A DNA stretch of 21,000 bases from the NCBI GenBank assembly GCA_030674155.1, contig CM060334.1, forward strand, positions 21,711,663-21,732,662, read 5' to 3'. The stretch is from Stramonita haemastoma. Taxonomy: Eukaryota; Mollusca; Gastropoda; Neogastropoda; Muricidae. Under the pieces are notes generated by a model. It made no database searches. It had not been told where the DNA came from and was given only the letters and a program-made list of their open reading frames with translations. Below, piece by piece: positions 8,931 to 17,290 of this stretch (position 1 is its first letter; each line of letters begins with the position of its first letter). The position numbers were made by a program, and so were the translations under genes.

Positions 8931-9104
8931 TCTCAAAAAGCGCCACAAAACGATTAAAAGGAGGAAATGGTCGACTGCGCTGCTTCCTGATGATTCATAC
9001 GTCTAGTCTGCTGCTGCCGTACCAATAATGTCGCATACATACACATAAATCCTGTCACATCTTAGTTATGTTGCTTGGGGTTGATGAGTAGCTTCTGTGT
9101 CCTG

Positions 9105-9650
9105 TTGAGGTTGTTTTTTTGGTGTTGTGTCATACTGTGTCGTGTTTTGTTGTGTCTTTGGGTTGGTTGGGTTGGGTTGGGTTGTATGTATTATGTTGGG
9201 TTGTATTGTTGGTTGGGTTGGGTTGTTGGGTTGGGTGGGTTGTATTGTATTATGTTGGTTGGGTTGTATTGTTTTGGTTGGGTTGATTGTATTGGGTTGA
9301 TTGTAGTTATGTTGGGTTTGGTTGGATGGGTTTGGGTTGTGGTTGTATGTGGTGGGATGTACAGCATTATGTTATATTATGATGGGTTGTATTATATTAT
9401 GCTAGGTTGTATTGTATTACAGTGTTATGTTGCATTAGGTTGGCTTGCGTTGTGTTCTGTAGCGTTGTATTCTATTGTGCCGTATTGCATTGTGTTGTGT
9501 TGTGTTGTGTTCCATTGTGTTGTATTGCATTAATTTATATTGTACTGCATTGTGTTTGTGTTGCATTAGTGATATGTTGCGTTCTGTACGGTTGTGTTAT
9601 ATTATGTTGTGTTATAATGTATTGTGTTGTATTTTAGTTATATTGAATTT
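9105..9650. repeat. Degenerate TTGTR/TTGGG pentamer satellite
   Basis: About 550 bp in which the plus strand is almost only T and G with A at pentamer ends: TTGGG units at 9160-9235, mixtures of TTGTA, TTATG and TTGGG to 9400, then TTGTG, TTGCA and TTCYR to 9650. A 152-codon frame across it has no stop only because of this bias. The spacing is mostly 5 with many indels. Confidence 0.85.
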
Positions 9651-9753
9651 AACTTTTTCCTTGCATTGTGTTATGTTCTGATGGTTGTAATGTGGTTTGC
9701 TATAGTGCATTAAGATTATAAAATAATATGGTGTGTCGTGTCGAGTCGTGTCG

Positions 9754-9799
9754 TGTCGGTAGATATTGAGACTATAATGTCGGTAGATATTGAGACTAT
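9754..9799. repeat. Exact 22-bp direct repeat, period 24
   Basis: TGTCGGTAGATATTGAGACTAT at 9754-9775 recurs exactly at 9778-9799. In front of it lies a TCGTG-type run. It is a recent short tandem duplication. Confidence 0.9.
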
Positions 9800-9879
9800 C
9801 TTAAAAACGATACCAATAATCTTGTTTTGTACTTATTATCCATTCTTGTCTTCTAATCCAAACAAACGGAGATGATATA

Positions 9880-10010
9880 GAAGAAGAAGAGAAGAAGAAG
9901 AAGAAGAAGAAGAAGAGAAGAAGAAGAAGAAGAAGAAGAAGAAGAGAAGAAGAAGACCAACAACAACAACAAACAATAACAACAATAACAACTACAACTA
10001 CAACATTAAG
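9880..10010. repeat. (GAA)n followed by (CAA)n
   Basis: GAA triplets from about 9880 to 9956, interrupted by single GA units (at about 9890, 9914 and 9943), then CAA/CAATAA triplets. The plus strand is purine only over the first part. Confidence 0.93.
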
Positions 10011-10300
10011 ACAAGGGAGAACAAAAAACAAGAAGACCAAGAAGAAGAAAGATGAAAACGTATAAACTCTTGGAAAGAGTATAGACAGTTTCTGTCAGCA
10101 GTCGGTTAATATCCAGACTGCTGTTTCAGAATAGAATGAAGTGAGGGGGAGGGGGGGGGCAAAAAAAAAAGAATAACTCGATACTGGTGTTATCACTCGT
10201 TTGTGAATGAAAATATACATACACCTTGATATATGGATCTGATACTTGGGATGAATATTCATACACGCATCCACTCATAATTATATATACGTACTCACTT
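10011..10300. other. Intergenic DNA, no gene seen
   Basis: Unique-looking, with a G run followed by an A run at 10144-10170. No gene was seen. Confidence 0.55.
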
Positions 10301-10302
10301 TC

Positions 10303-10326
10303 GCCACACACACACACACAAACACA

Positions 10327-10361
<35 letters not shown>

Positions 10362-10427
10362 ACACACACACACACACACAATAACACACACACACACACA
10401 CACATACACACACACAAACACACGCAC

Positions 10428-10484
<57 letters not shown>

Positions 10485-10501
10485 CACACACACACACACA
10501 C
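10303..10501. repeat. Interrupted (CA)n microsatellite
   Basis: About 200 bp of CA with CC and AA interruptions. Minus-strand Cys-Val frames are artefacts. Confidence 0.96.
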
Positions 10502-10700
10502 GTATCTCCTGCTAACGAATGCATCAATAAGCAACTGGCAATTCATTTGTGTTTTATAAGGCTTTTTCAAACTAAAAACCGTGTTTGTAGTCGAGGGTCA
10601 TTCATCAAACGTTTCCTACGCAATAATCAAGTTTCGGGATGTTGATTGTATTCACACCACCCTTTCATGATGGGCCAAGGCCTATATTGAATAAAACTTT
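10502..10700. other. Unique-looking DNA before the LINE fragment
   Basis: No ORF or repeat was recognised. The LINE coding match begins only at about 10708, with no upstream reverse-transcriptase motifs, so the retroelement is 5'-truncated near here. Confidence 0.55.
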
Positions 10701-10707
10701 CGCATAG

Positions 10708-11074
10708 ATGAGATGCTTCCGGAGACTCCTTGGCATCTCCTACAGAGACCACATAAGCAAACGAAGACGTGCATAACAGAATCCAGCAAACCCTTGGTCC
10801 CTACAAAAATCTTCTATCAATCGTAAAGAAGCGTAAACTTAAATGGTACGGGCATGTAACAAGACCAAAGGACTGGCAAAAAAACAATACTGCAAGGCAC
10901 TGTCCAAGGAGGAAGAAAAAGAGGCAGACCAAAAGAAGAGATGGGAGGACAACATCAGCCGCATGGACAGGGACTAGAACTCAACAAAACCTGAGAGAGG
11001 CAGAACAGAGAGAGGAATGGAGGGAATGGTTGTCAAGTCTTCATGGGTGCCCCAAACGGTCGCCAGACTAATAT
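10708..11074 (+). pseudogene. Non-LTR retrotransposon polyprotein, C-terminal fragment, frameshifted
   Basis: Conceptual translation in several frames gives, in order, MRCFRRLLGISYRDHIS, then RIQQTLGPYKNLL and KKRKLKWYGHVTR, then KTILQGTVQGGRKRGRPK, RWEDNIS, and WTG...LREAEQREEWREW, ending near VPQTVARLI and a stop. This order is typical of the region after the reverse-transcriptase domain in endonuclease/reverse-transcriptase LINE polyproteins that are common in marine invertebrates; the family recognition is from memory. At least four frame changes and an in-frame stop show that it is dead. The catalytic RT and endonuclease domains are absent, so it is a 5'-truncated insertion. It ends in a short AATATAAGATAATAAGAGA tail that passes directly into (CT)n. 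I am unsure of the clade (RTE or a related group). The 100-codon frame at 10769-11071 covers only part of it. Confidence 0.85.
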
Positions 11075-11085
11075 AAGATAATAAG

Positions 11086-11160
<75 letters not shown>

Positions 11161-11240
11161 CTCCCTCCTCCCTCCCTCCCTCCCTCCCATTTCCACCCTT
11201 CCCTTCCCTCCCCATTTCACCCCCACAGTCCCCCTCCCCA
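11086..11240. repeat. (CT)n microsatellite with CCCT-rich end
   Basis: About 75 bp of CT, then CCCTCC units and a C-rich pyrimidine tract. It follows the LINE 3' end directly. Confidence 0.94.
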
Positions 11241-11361
11241 CTCCCCCCAACCAAACCTCGCTTGACCCGCCAAATCCTGTAGCCTGTATACATGTAGCCT
11301 TTACCTAAGCTAGGTACACACCCGTTGCAGCGAACAGGTCCCCGGAAGGTTGGTTACGGAG

Positions 11362-11386
11362 ACAGACAGACAGACAGACAGACAGA

Positions 11387-11417
<31 letters not shown>

Positions 11418-11418
11418 T
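11362..11418. repeat. (GACA)n microsatellite
   Basis: About 13 GACA units with one GAAGACA interruption, flanked by unique sequence (AGCCTAGGTACAAG to the right; AGCTAGGTACAC occurs about 50 bases to the left). Confidence 0.93.
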
Positions 11419-11561
11419 AGCCTAGGTACAAGACAGGTAGTTCTTTCCCGGACACTTGTGTTGTCTCTCAAAATACCTTTCACTCTCTCTCTCTGTCTAA
11501 TCCAACGTACGGTCTGTCCTTAAGCTTTCTATTTCTGACCCTGTGAAGGCTTAGGAATAAG

Positions 11562-11764
11562 TGGGGGGGGGGGGGGGGAGAGGGGAAAGGGAGGAGAGGA
11601 GAGATTATCTGAGGAAGGGGGGTGGGGTGGGATGGAGGAAGAGGAGGAGAAAGAGAGTGGATGGATGGATGGTGGATGGATGGGTGGATGGATGGATGGA
11701 TGGATGGATGGATGGATGGATGGATGGATGGTTGGGTGAAATCTGGTGTGTGTGTGTGGTGTGT

Positions 11765-11803
<39 letters not shown>

Positions 11804-11823
11804 TGTGTGTGTGTGTGTTGTGT

Positions 11824-11854
<31 letters not shown>

Positions 11855-11866
11855 CGTATGTGTGCG
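11562..11866. repeat. G-rich, (GGAT)n and (GT)n compound repeat
   Basis: A G run (11562-11578), a purine-rich GGA tract to 11656, (GGAT)n to 11730, then interrupted (GT)n at 11744-11866. Plus-strand frames of about 100 codons here are repeat translations. Confidence 0.94.
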
Positions 11867-11879
11867 CGCCTTCTTGTCC

Positions 11880-12176
11880 CTGACTGACTTTTTTCCAGTG
11901 ATGATTGTTTAATCCAGAATATTTTAGATATTTTTTAAAAGCCTCTTAAAACAAGCAGCTATTTTTTTTTTAATCAACGATAATGTATGCAGCCACTGTA
12001 GCTGTTTTAAGTGAATAAAAGCCTTTGATCTCAAATGACCTTTCAAAATGCTAGTTCTTTCAAAACATCAGGTATCAATTTACTTTCTGCTTTAAAAAAG
12101 CTTGTAACAAACAAAAAAAATATCGACATCCTGAATAAATTGGAGAAAGTTTCCTTCCTGTAATATGTCTTAGCAA
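11880..12176. other. AT-rich intergenic DNA
   Basis: No gene was seen. The right half may contain older, unrecognisable units of the following array. Confidence 0.5.
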
Positions 12177-12526
12177 CTCAGTTTTAGTTTTCTACATATA
12201 AAAAAAATCGTTATGATTAAATGGTAAGATCCCATAACACATCGGCAAGTAATTTTAGTTGTCTCCATATAAAATAATATAATCAACTAGTAAAATCCCA
12301 AAACAGAACTGACAAAGTGGTTTTATTTCTCTGCAAATAAAAAAAAATCATATAATCAACTAGCAGACTCCCAAAACAGAATTAGCGAAGTAATTTTAGT
12401 TATCTACATATACAAAACCATGTACTCAACTCTTAAAATCTCATAACAGAATTGGAAAGTGATTTTATTGTCTAATATATAGAAAAAAAAACATATAATC
12501 AACCAGTAAAATCTCATAACAGCAAC
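12177..12526. repeat. Diverged tandem array, five units of about 67-73 bp
   Basis: Units start at 12177, 12250, 12318, 12391 and 12460. Each contains TTTTA(G)TT-TCT-CATATA near its start, an A-rich stretch, ATAATCAACTAGTAAAAT in the middle, and CCCAAAACAGAATT / CTCATAACAGAATT near its end. No unit pair is close to identical, so the array is old. Unit 5 is cut short after AACAGCAACT. Confidence 0.88.
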
Positions 12527-12596
12527 TTTCTACACACTTCCAAACAACCAAATCTGAATACATAGAAATAAAATACAAGCTCCTCCACTTCTAAAG

Positions 12597-12690
12597 CCCA
12601 TCACCACCACCCCTTTTACCCCCCCCCCCTACCCAGTCCCCACCACACCTTTCCCCCATCCCCCATCACCCCCCCACCCAAAAAAAGTTG
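12597..12690. repeat. C-rich low-complexity tract
   Basis: CACCACCACC, a run of nine C and CCCCATC-type repeats. A second C-rich patch with (CCA)n lies at 12816-12891. Confidence 0.85.
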
Positions 12691-13045
12691 CTACTCTACA
12701 TCACTCTACCTTTAAGTATACTTCCCCAAAAACTTTTTCTACCATTTGTTATCTTTTGTTTAACTGGACTTTTCAAGCGAGTCACCATTTTGTCTGGAAT
12801 CCCAAACTGGTAACTGTCCCCCACCCCCATCCCTACCACCCACCCGCTCCACCCCCATCCGTAACCACCACCACCACCACCACCACCACCCTCAAAAAAA
12901 AAAGCCCTGGGAGAGCACACGACATGTGGTCTGCTTTCCGTTGGGAAAGAAATTACAAGGTTCTTCGACATCATGTTTTCCTAAGAGACCAGCGGGGACG
13001 CTCCCAAAAATCCCGTTTGTGTGACCCATGTCACTCACGACTAGA
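12691..13045. other. Spacer containing (CCA)n, no gene seen
   Basis: Apart from the C-rich patch at 12816-12891 the sequence is unique-looking. A 134-codon plus-strand frame starting at 12756 reads through (CCA)n and then into the purine tract (poly Thr, then Lys/Glu); it is not supported as a gene. Confidence 0.6.
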
Positions 13046-13428
13046 AGGAGAAGAGAGGAAGAAAAGAAAAGAAGAAGAAGAAGAAAAGAAAAAAAAAAAC
13101 AGAAGAAAAACAGAAAATAAAAATAGGGAGACTGCGGAGTCAGGCCAAAAGTCCAGTTAAGGAAAAAGGATTAGAGGAAGGGGAGAGATGGGGGATAAGA
13201 GGGAGGGATGGAGACAGAAAGAGGGAGGGAGAGAGGAGGGGGGGGAGGAGAGGAGAGGGAGGGGAGGGAGAGAGAGGGAGGGAGGGAAGGAGGAGGGAGA
13301 GAGAGACAGAGAGAGAGCGAGCGAGAGAGAGAGATGGAGGGAGACAGAGAGAGAGATGGAGAGAGGGAGGGCGGAAGGGAAAGTGAGAGAGAGAGAGAGA
13401 GGAGAGGAGAGAGAGGAGACGAGAGGAG

Positions 13429-13459
<31 letters not shown>

Positions 13460-13636
13460 TGAGAGAGAGAGAGAGAGAGGAGACAGAGACAGAGAGAGGG
13501 AGGGGAGACAGAGAGAGGGAGGGAGACAGAGAGAGAAAGGGAGGGAGACAGACAGAGAGAGAGAGAGAGTTAGCTTGCGTATGAGAGATAGCGTGCGTGA
13601 GAGAGGAAAAGAGACAGACAGACAGACACAGAGAGG

Positions 13637-13677
<41 letters not shown>

Positions 13678-13703
13678 GAGAGAGAGAGAGAGAGTGTAGA
13701 GAG
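13046..13703. repeat. Long purine (GA/GGGA) tract
   Basis: About 650 bp in which the plus strand is almost only purine: GAAG and AAAA at the left, GGGA and GGAGA in the middle, and GA with GACA patches at the right. The 207-codon frame across it (13188-13811; Arg/Glu-rich, then Cys/Val) is a repeat artefact, because overlapping frames of the same strand are also open. Confidence 0.93.
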
Positions 13704-13710
13704 TGTGTGT

Positions 13711-13759
<49 letters not shown>

Positions 13760-13872
13760 TGTGTGTGTGTATGGTGTGTGTGTGTGTGTGTGTGTGAATG
13801 TGTGTGTGTGAATGTGTGTGTGTGAATGTGTGTGTGAATGTGTGTGTGAATATGTGTGTGGTGTGTGTGTGT

Positions 13873-13911
<39 letters not shown>

Positions 13912-13928
13912 TGTGTGTGTGTGTGTTG
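13704..13928. repeat. (GT)n microsatellite with GAAT spacers
   Basis: GT runs with GGT interruptions. Between 13795 and 13852, GT blocks are separated by GAAT at regular spacing (GTGTGTGTGAAT units), followed by more GT. Confidence 0.95.
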
Positions 13929-14007
13929 ATGTTAGAAAATGGATGAGAAAAACCAGCGAGTTAATAAAGGCAATACTCCAGTTAATTTCTGGTTGGTAAA
14001 GTAGCGT

Positions 14008-14064
14008 ATCTATCTATCTACCCACCTACTATCTACCTACCTACCTATCTAGCTAGCTAGCTAT
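14008..14064. repeat. Tetramer run: TATC, CTAC, CTAG
   Basis: TATC units, then CTAC units, then TAGC units ending at 14064. On the minus strand this lies just downstream of the second LINE fragment. Confidence 0.9.
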
Positions 14065-14112
14065 CCCTTAGTCTGGCGACCCTGGGGGCAACCATGAAGA
14101 CTGAAGAGTTAT
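14065..14112 (-). pseudogene. Second LINE 3'-end fragment
   Basis: Minus-strand sequence reads GTCTTCATGGTTGCCCCC and GGTCGCCAGACTAAGGGAT, matching the last 40 bases of the LINE fragment at 11030-11074 (GTCTTCATGGGTGCCCCAA, GGTCGCCAGACTAATAT). Translated, it ends VAPRVARLRDS and a stop, close to the C-terminal residues I recall for this LINE group (RLRD before the stop). Only the terminal piece is present, and it runs into a TAGC/GATA repeat tail. Confidence 0.75.
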
Positions 14113-14410
14113 TCAGAAGAAAGAAAAAAAATCTTAATTTCAAAACATTCACACACACACAAATATACGAAGTGGACTCGTTTTCTGAGAGACAGACAGA
14201 AACAGAAGGAAGCAGCAACAGAACAAGCATAACTAAACAAATAATCAGAGATACGTACAGAGAGAGAGGGTAACATTCAAAGCATATAGGTACACAACAA
14301 TACACACATCAAATTATTCGCTGCTAAAACACAATCACACGTCTCTCTATCTCCCTTCTTTACTCCTCGAAGTTGACTCGTTGCGGCATTGTAATGAGGT
14401 GGGGGGAAGG
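14113..14410. other. Intergenic DNA, no gene seen
   Basis: Unique-looking, A-rich. The minus-strand 82-codon frame ending at 14057 reads into the LINE fragment but has no other recognisable part. Confidence 0.55.
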
Positions 14411-14420
14411 GGGGGGGGGG

Positions 14421-14741
14421 GGTTTGGGCAAAGTTCTTGGGCAAGGTAAACCTGGCGGAGCCCGACTCTTTCTAGATACTGGGTGCATGCTGGGTACATT
14501 TGCGTTTCTGTGACCCAACGAACGCAGACAGGAATTACGGAATCTTTAACATGTATATATATGATCTTCCAATTCCACATGCGTGAATACACGCAGGGAA
14601 TTAAAACACTGTGGTTTAAGTGGTCAAGGAGATGGTAAAAAAAAATCCTACAACCTATAGTTCACCAGATGCTGCTACTGAGATTTGAACCCACGATTAC
14701 AGAGACGGAATCACACTCGCTTATCCCCTTATCTACCAACA
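14421..14741 (-). mobile_element. SINE family B, copy 2, near full length
   Basis: Minus-strand copy. Right end: degraded tRNA-like head (minus strand GGTAGATAAGGGGATAAGC as A-box region and GTGGGTTCAAATCTCAG as B-box region, about 35 bases apart). Middle: CACCAGATGCTGC, the GTCAAGGAGATGG block and the CACGCAGGGAATTAA block. Left: GGAATCTTTAA, CTGTGACCCAACGAACGC, and GGCAAGGTAAACCTGGCGGAG, adjoining a G run at 14401-14422. I recall closely similar SINEs from gastropods, which usually carry a leucine-tRNA-like head, but I cannot prove which tRNA gave rise to this one. Confidence 0.8.
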
Positions 14742-14798
14742 CAAACACACTGTGACAACAATACAAAGGTACTGCATCACACCAATTTATGGCTAGAC

Positions 14799-15182
14799 AA
14801 AGAAAAACGGACAGGTACACAAACAAAGACACAAAATTCGCTGTACAAGAGCTAGTAACAAAGAAAAAAAATGACCCGCAGTGCCCACAACAAAGACACA
14901 ACTTCTTCCTACAAGACAGAACAACAAAGACAAAACTGACATACGGACAAAACACAAACACAAAATTCGCTGCAAGACAGAAACAACAAAGAAAAACTGA
15001 CGACATATGGACAAACACAAACACAAAGTAACTTCGCTGCAAGACAGAAGAAGCAACAAAGAAAAACTGACAGGTCGCAGGCCAAACAAAGAAACGCTTG
15101 GCTGCTAGACGGAACAACAAAGAAAAAACAGACGGACAGGCGGGCAAAACAGAAACACACAAAAACACTTCCTTACAGACTG
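14799..15182. repeat. Diverged tandem array, six units of 61-70 bp
   Basis: Unit starts, taken at AAAGAAAAA/AAAGACAAA: 14799, 14860, 14926, 14988, 15058 and 15119. Shared blocks are AAAGAAAAACTGAC, a GGACAAAC block, AAACACAAA, TTCGCTGCAAGACAGAA and ACAAC. Units differ by many substitutions and small indels that are not multiples of three. Minus-strand frames of 80-168 codons with repeated hydrophobic peptides arise from the array; frame is not conserved between units, which argues against coding. Confidence 0.9.
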
Positions 15183-15292
15183 ATGTCTTACTATATACTG
15201 ATCAAAACATATTTTTCTTCCCCTCAGTCCTGTATTATAAATAAAATGCCGACACAGTCTTTAACAAGGCGACAGCAGGGGGAAAAACAACG

Positions 15293-15309
15293 GCGCGCGC
15301 GCGCGCGCA
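15293..15309. repeat. (GC)n run
   Basis: Alternating GC over about 17 bases, close to a CA block (15357-15430). Alternating purine-pyrimidine of this type can adopt left-handed DNA; that is inference only. Confidence 0.85.
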
Positions 15310-15356
15310 CAACATCAACGAGCGCGCAGCGACGACCAATTCACACAGCGGGAGAC

Positions 15357-15430
15357 AACACACACACACAACACACACAACACACACACCACACCACACC
15401 CCACACACACACACACACACACACACACAA
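15357..15430. repeat. Interrupted (CA)n
   Basis: CA units with AA and CC interruptions, including CACAACACACAC repeats. Confidence 0.93.
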
Positions 15431-15617
15431 ATCTGCTTAGAATATAGCTTGAAGGCTTGATGTTCTTCGCTTGCTCTGCCAGTGTGACTTACTAATGTTT
15501 TGAGACCATGTTTCAACAGAATGGCTTGATGGACTGGAGGCAAAACAAGTCATTTACGCTAGAAACATGCAGATAATCATACGTTCCAATCTTCTCGTGT
15601 GAGCTCTGTATCGATAC

Positions 15618-15796
15618 ACACACACACACAACACAACACACACACAACAACACACACACACACAACGAACACACACACAGACAAAGACACACACAAGACA
15701 CAACAACAACAACACACAACACACACAACAACAGACAGACAGGACGACCGACAGAGAGAGACGGACGACGACCGACAGACAGATAGACAGACAGAC

Positions 15797-15835
<39 letters not shown>

Positions 15836-15995
15836 GCAGACAGACAGACGGGAACAGACAGCGGACAGGGAAGGTAGGTAAGGTAGGTAGGTAGTGGTAG
15901 GTAGGTAGGTAGGTAGGGTAGGTAGGTAGGTAGGTAGGTAGGTAGGTAGGTAGGTAGGTAGGTAGGTAGGCAGGTAGGTAGGTAGGTGGTGGGTG
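15618..15995. repeat. Compound (CA)n-(GACA)n-(GGTA)n
   Basis: CA and CAA units to about 15735, GACA and GACG units to 15870, then about 25 GGTA units with single-base slips to 15990. The long minus-strand frames (Leu-Pro-Thr-Tyr and Cys-Leu-Ser-Val repeats) are artefacts. Confidence 0.95.
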
Positions 15996-16014
15996 GGTAT
16001 AGGACCAACCATTT

Positions 16015-17290
16015 GTTTCTTGTACATGAACATACTTTGGGTTTTCTTTCTTGAGGACGAGAGGGTGCTAGCTCTTATGTCTTTTATGTCATCTTTAAAT
16101 AGGGGCATGATTTTTTTTCAAGGCGAGATGGGCTAGTGTTTATTTCTCTTAAGTCAGCTTTCAGCAATTTTGGGTGGGGTTTTTTTTTGTTTGGTTGGCT
16201 TTTTTTCGGGGGGGGGGGGGGGGGGAGGGGGGGGGGATCAGGCGTTAGTTTTTATGGTGTTTTTTTTTGCAGTCTTTATACAAATTCTTGTATTCAAGTT
16301 CAGAAGGTGCTGGTCTTTTCTCCAGGACATTACTTTATTTAAGGTTAAATCGTATTAGTTTTTATGGATTTTGTTAATGTCATCTTTAAACAAGGACATC
16401 TTTAGTTTAAAGTGAGAGGGGCTAGTTTTTCTGTTATATGTTTTTTTTTAACAAGGACATTATTCTTTTCAGGGTGAAAAGGGCCAGTTTTTTATGTTTT
16501 CATAATTGATATAAACTTTAAACAAGGAAATCTGTATTGTTAGGTTAAGAGGCCAGTTTTGTATGTGGTCGGGTAATCTTTAAACGGAAAAATCGCTTTT
16601 AGGGTGAGGCACCAGTTTTGTTTGGGGTGGATTTTTTTTGTTGGGAAATCATTATATTTTTTCATAATCAGGGACGTGCCTTATCTTACAATGGGAGTGG
16701 CTAGGTAGCTAGGTTTTATGATAATTTTTTAGGTAATCTTTAACAATTATTTTAATGATGTTAAACACACGCGCTTTTATCTTTTTCGGTCATCAGTAAA
16801 CAAGCACACGCTTTTGTTCAAGTAAGAGGGGCCACTTTTTATGTATTTTAGGTAATCTTTAAATAACGACATATTTTCTTAGTTTGAAAGGCACTAGGTT
16901 TTGGGGGTTTTTTTTTAGTTTTAAGGAAATACTAGAGTGAACGGGACAAGATTTTATGTTTTTAGATAACCTCCAAAGAAGTAAAGGCATTTTTTTAGAG
17001 TGAGAAGAGCTGGGGTTTTATGTTTTTAGGTAATCTTTATGCAGGATTGTGTTTCCCCCATTATAGATAATCTGTACACAAGAACTATTTTTTACCCTTT
17101 TTTTAAAAAAAGATAACACGCTACTTTTTTCACCCATACTTTTATTTCTTTATTAGGATAAGAAAGCACTAGGGTTTGTATTTTTTGTTTTTAATATTTT
17201 GTATGTAATCTGTATACAAGGACATATAACTTTTTTTTCTCTTGGAGGTTATGTTCTAGCCCCGTTTGGGTTTTTTTTCAGTAATGAAAG
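16015..17290. repeat. Ancient tandem array, about 15-17 diverged units of 60-70 bp
   Basis: Approximate consensus in two pieces: TAATCTTTAAACAAGGACAT, then a T-rich link, then AGGGTGAGAGGGGCTAGTTT and TTATGTTTTTAGG. Anchors on the first piece are near 16091, 16272, 16382, 16451, 16515, 16575, 16735, 16791, 16854, 16965, 17031, 17068 and 17207; long intervals (for example 16575-16735) hold extra, more decayed units such as GGGACGTG...GGGAGTGGCTAGG. A poly-T/poly-G run (16196-16236) interrupts the third unit. It occupies a stretch that would otherwise look like featureless T-rich intergenic DNA. Confidence 0.85.

Noticed and set aside
9160..9235. Interstitial telomere repeat
   Set aside because: The unit is TTGGG/TTGTR and not TTAGGG, and it is degenerate throughout.
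13188..13811. 207-codon plus-strand ORF rich in Arg, Glu and then Cys/Val
   Set aside because: It lies wholly in the purine tract and (GT)n. Other frames of the same strand are also open, and the composition follows the dinucleotides.
14799..15182. CRISPR-like array because of regular 61-70 bp spacing
   Set aside because: Whole units are homologous, with no constant repeat and unique spacers, and the context is animal DNA.
15554..16108. 184-codon minus-strand ORF with Leu-Pro-Thr-Tyr and Ser-Val-Cys-Leu repeats
   Set aside because: It is produced by (GGTA)n and (GACA)n read in frame. It is a repeat artefact.
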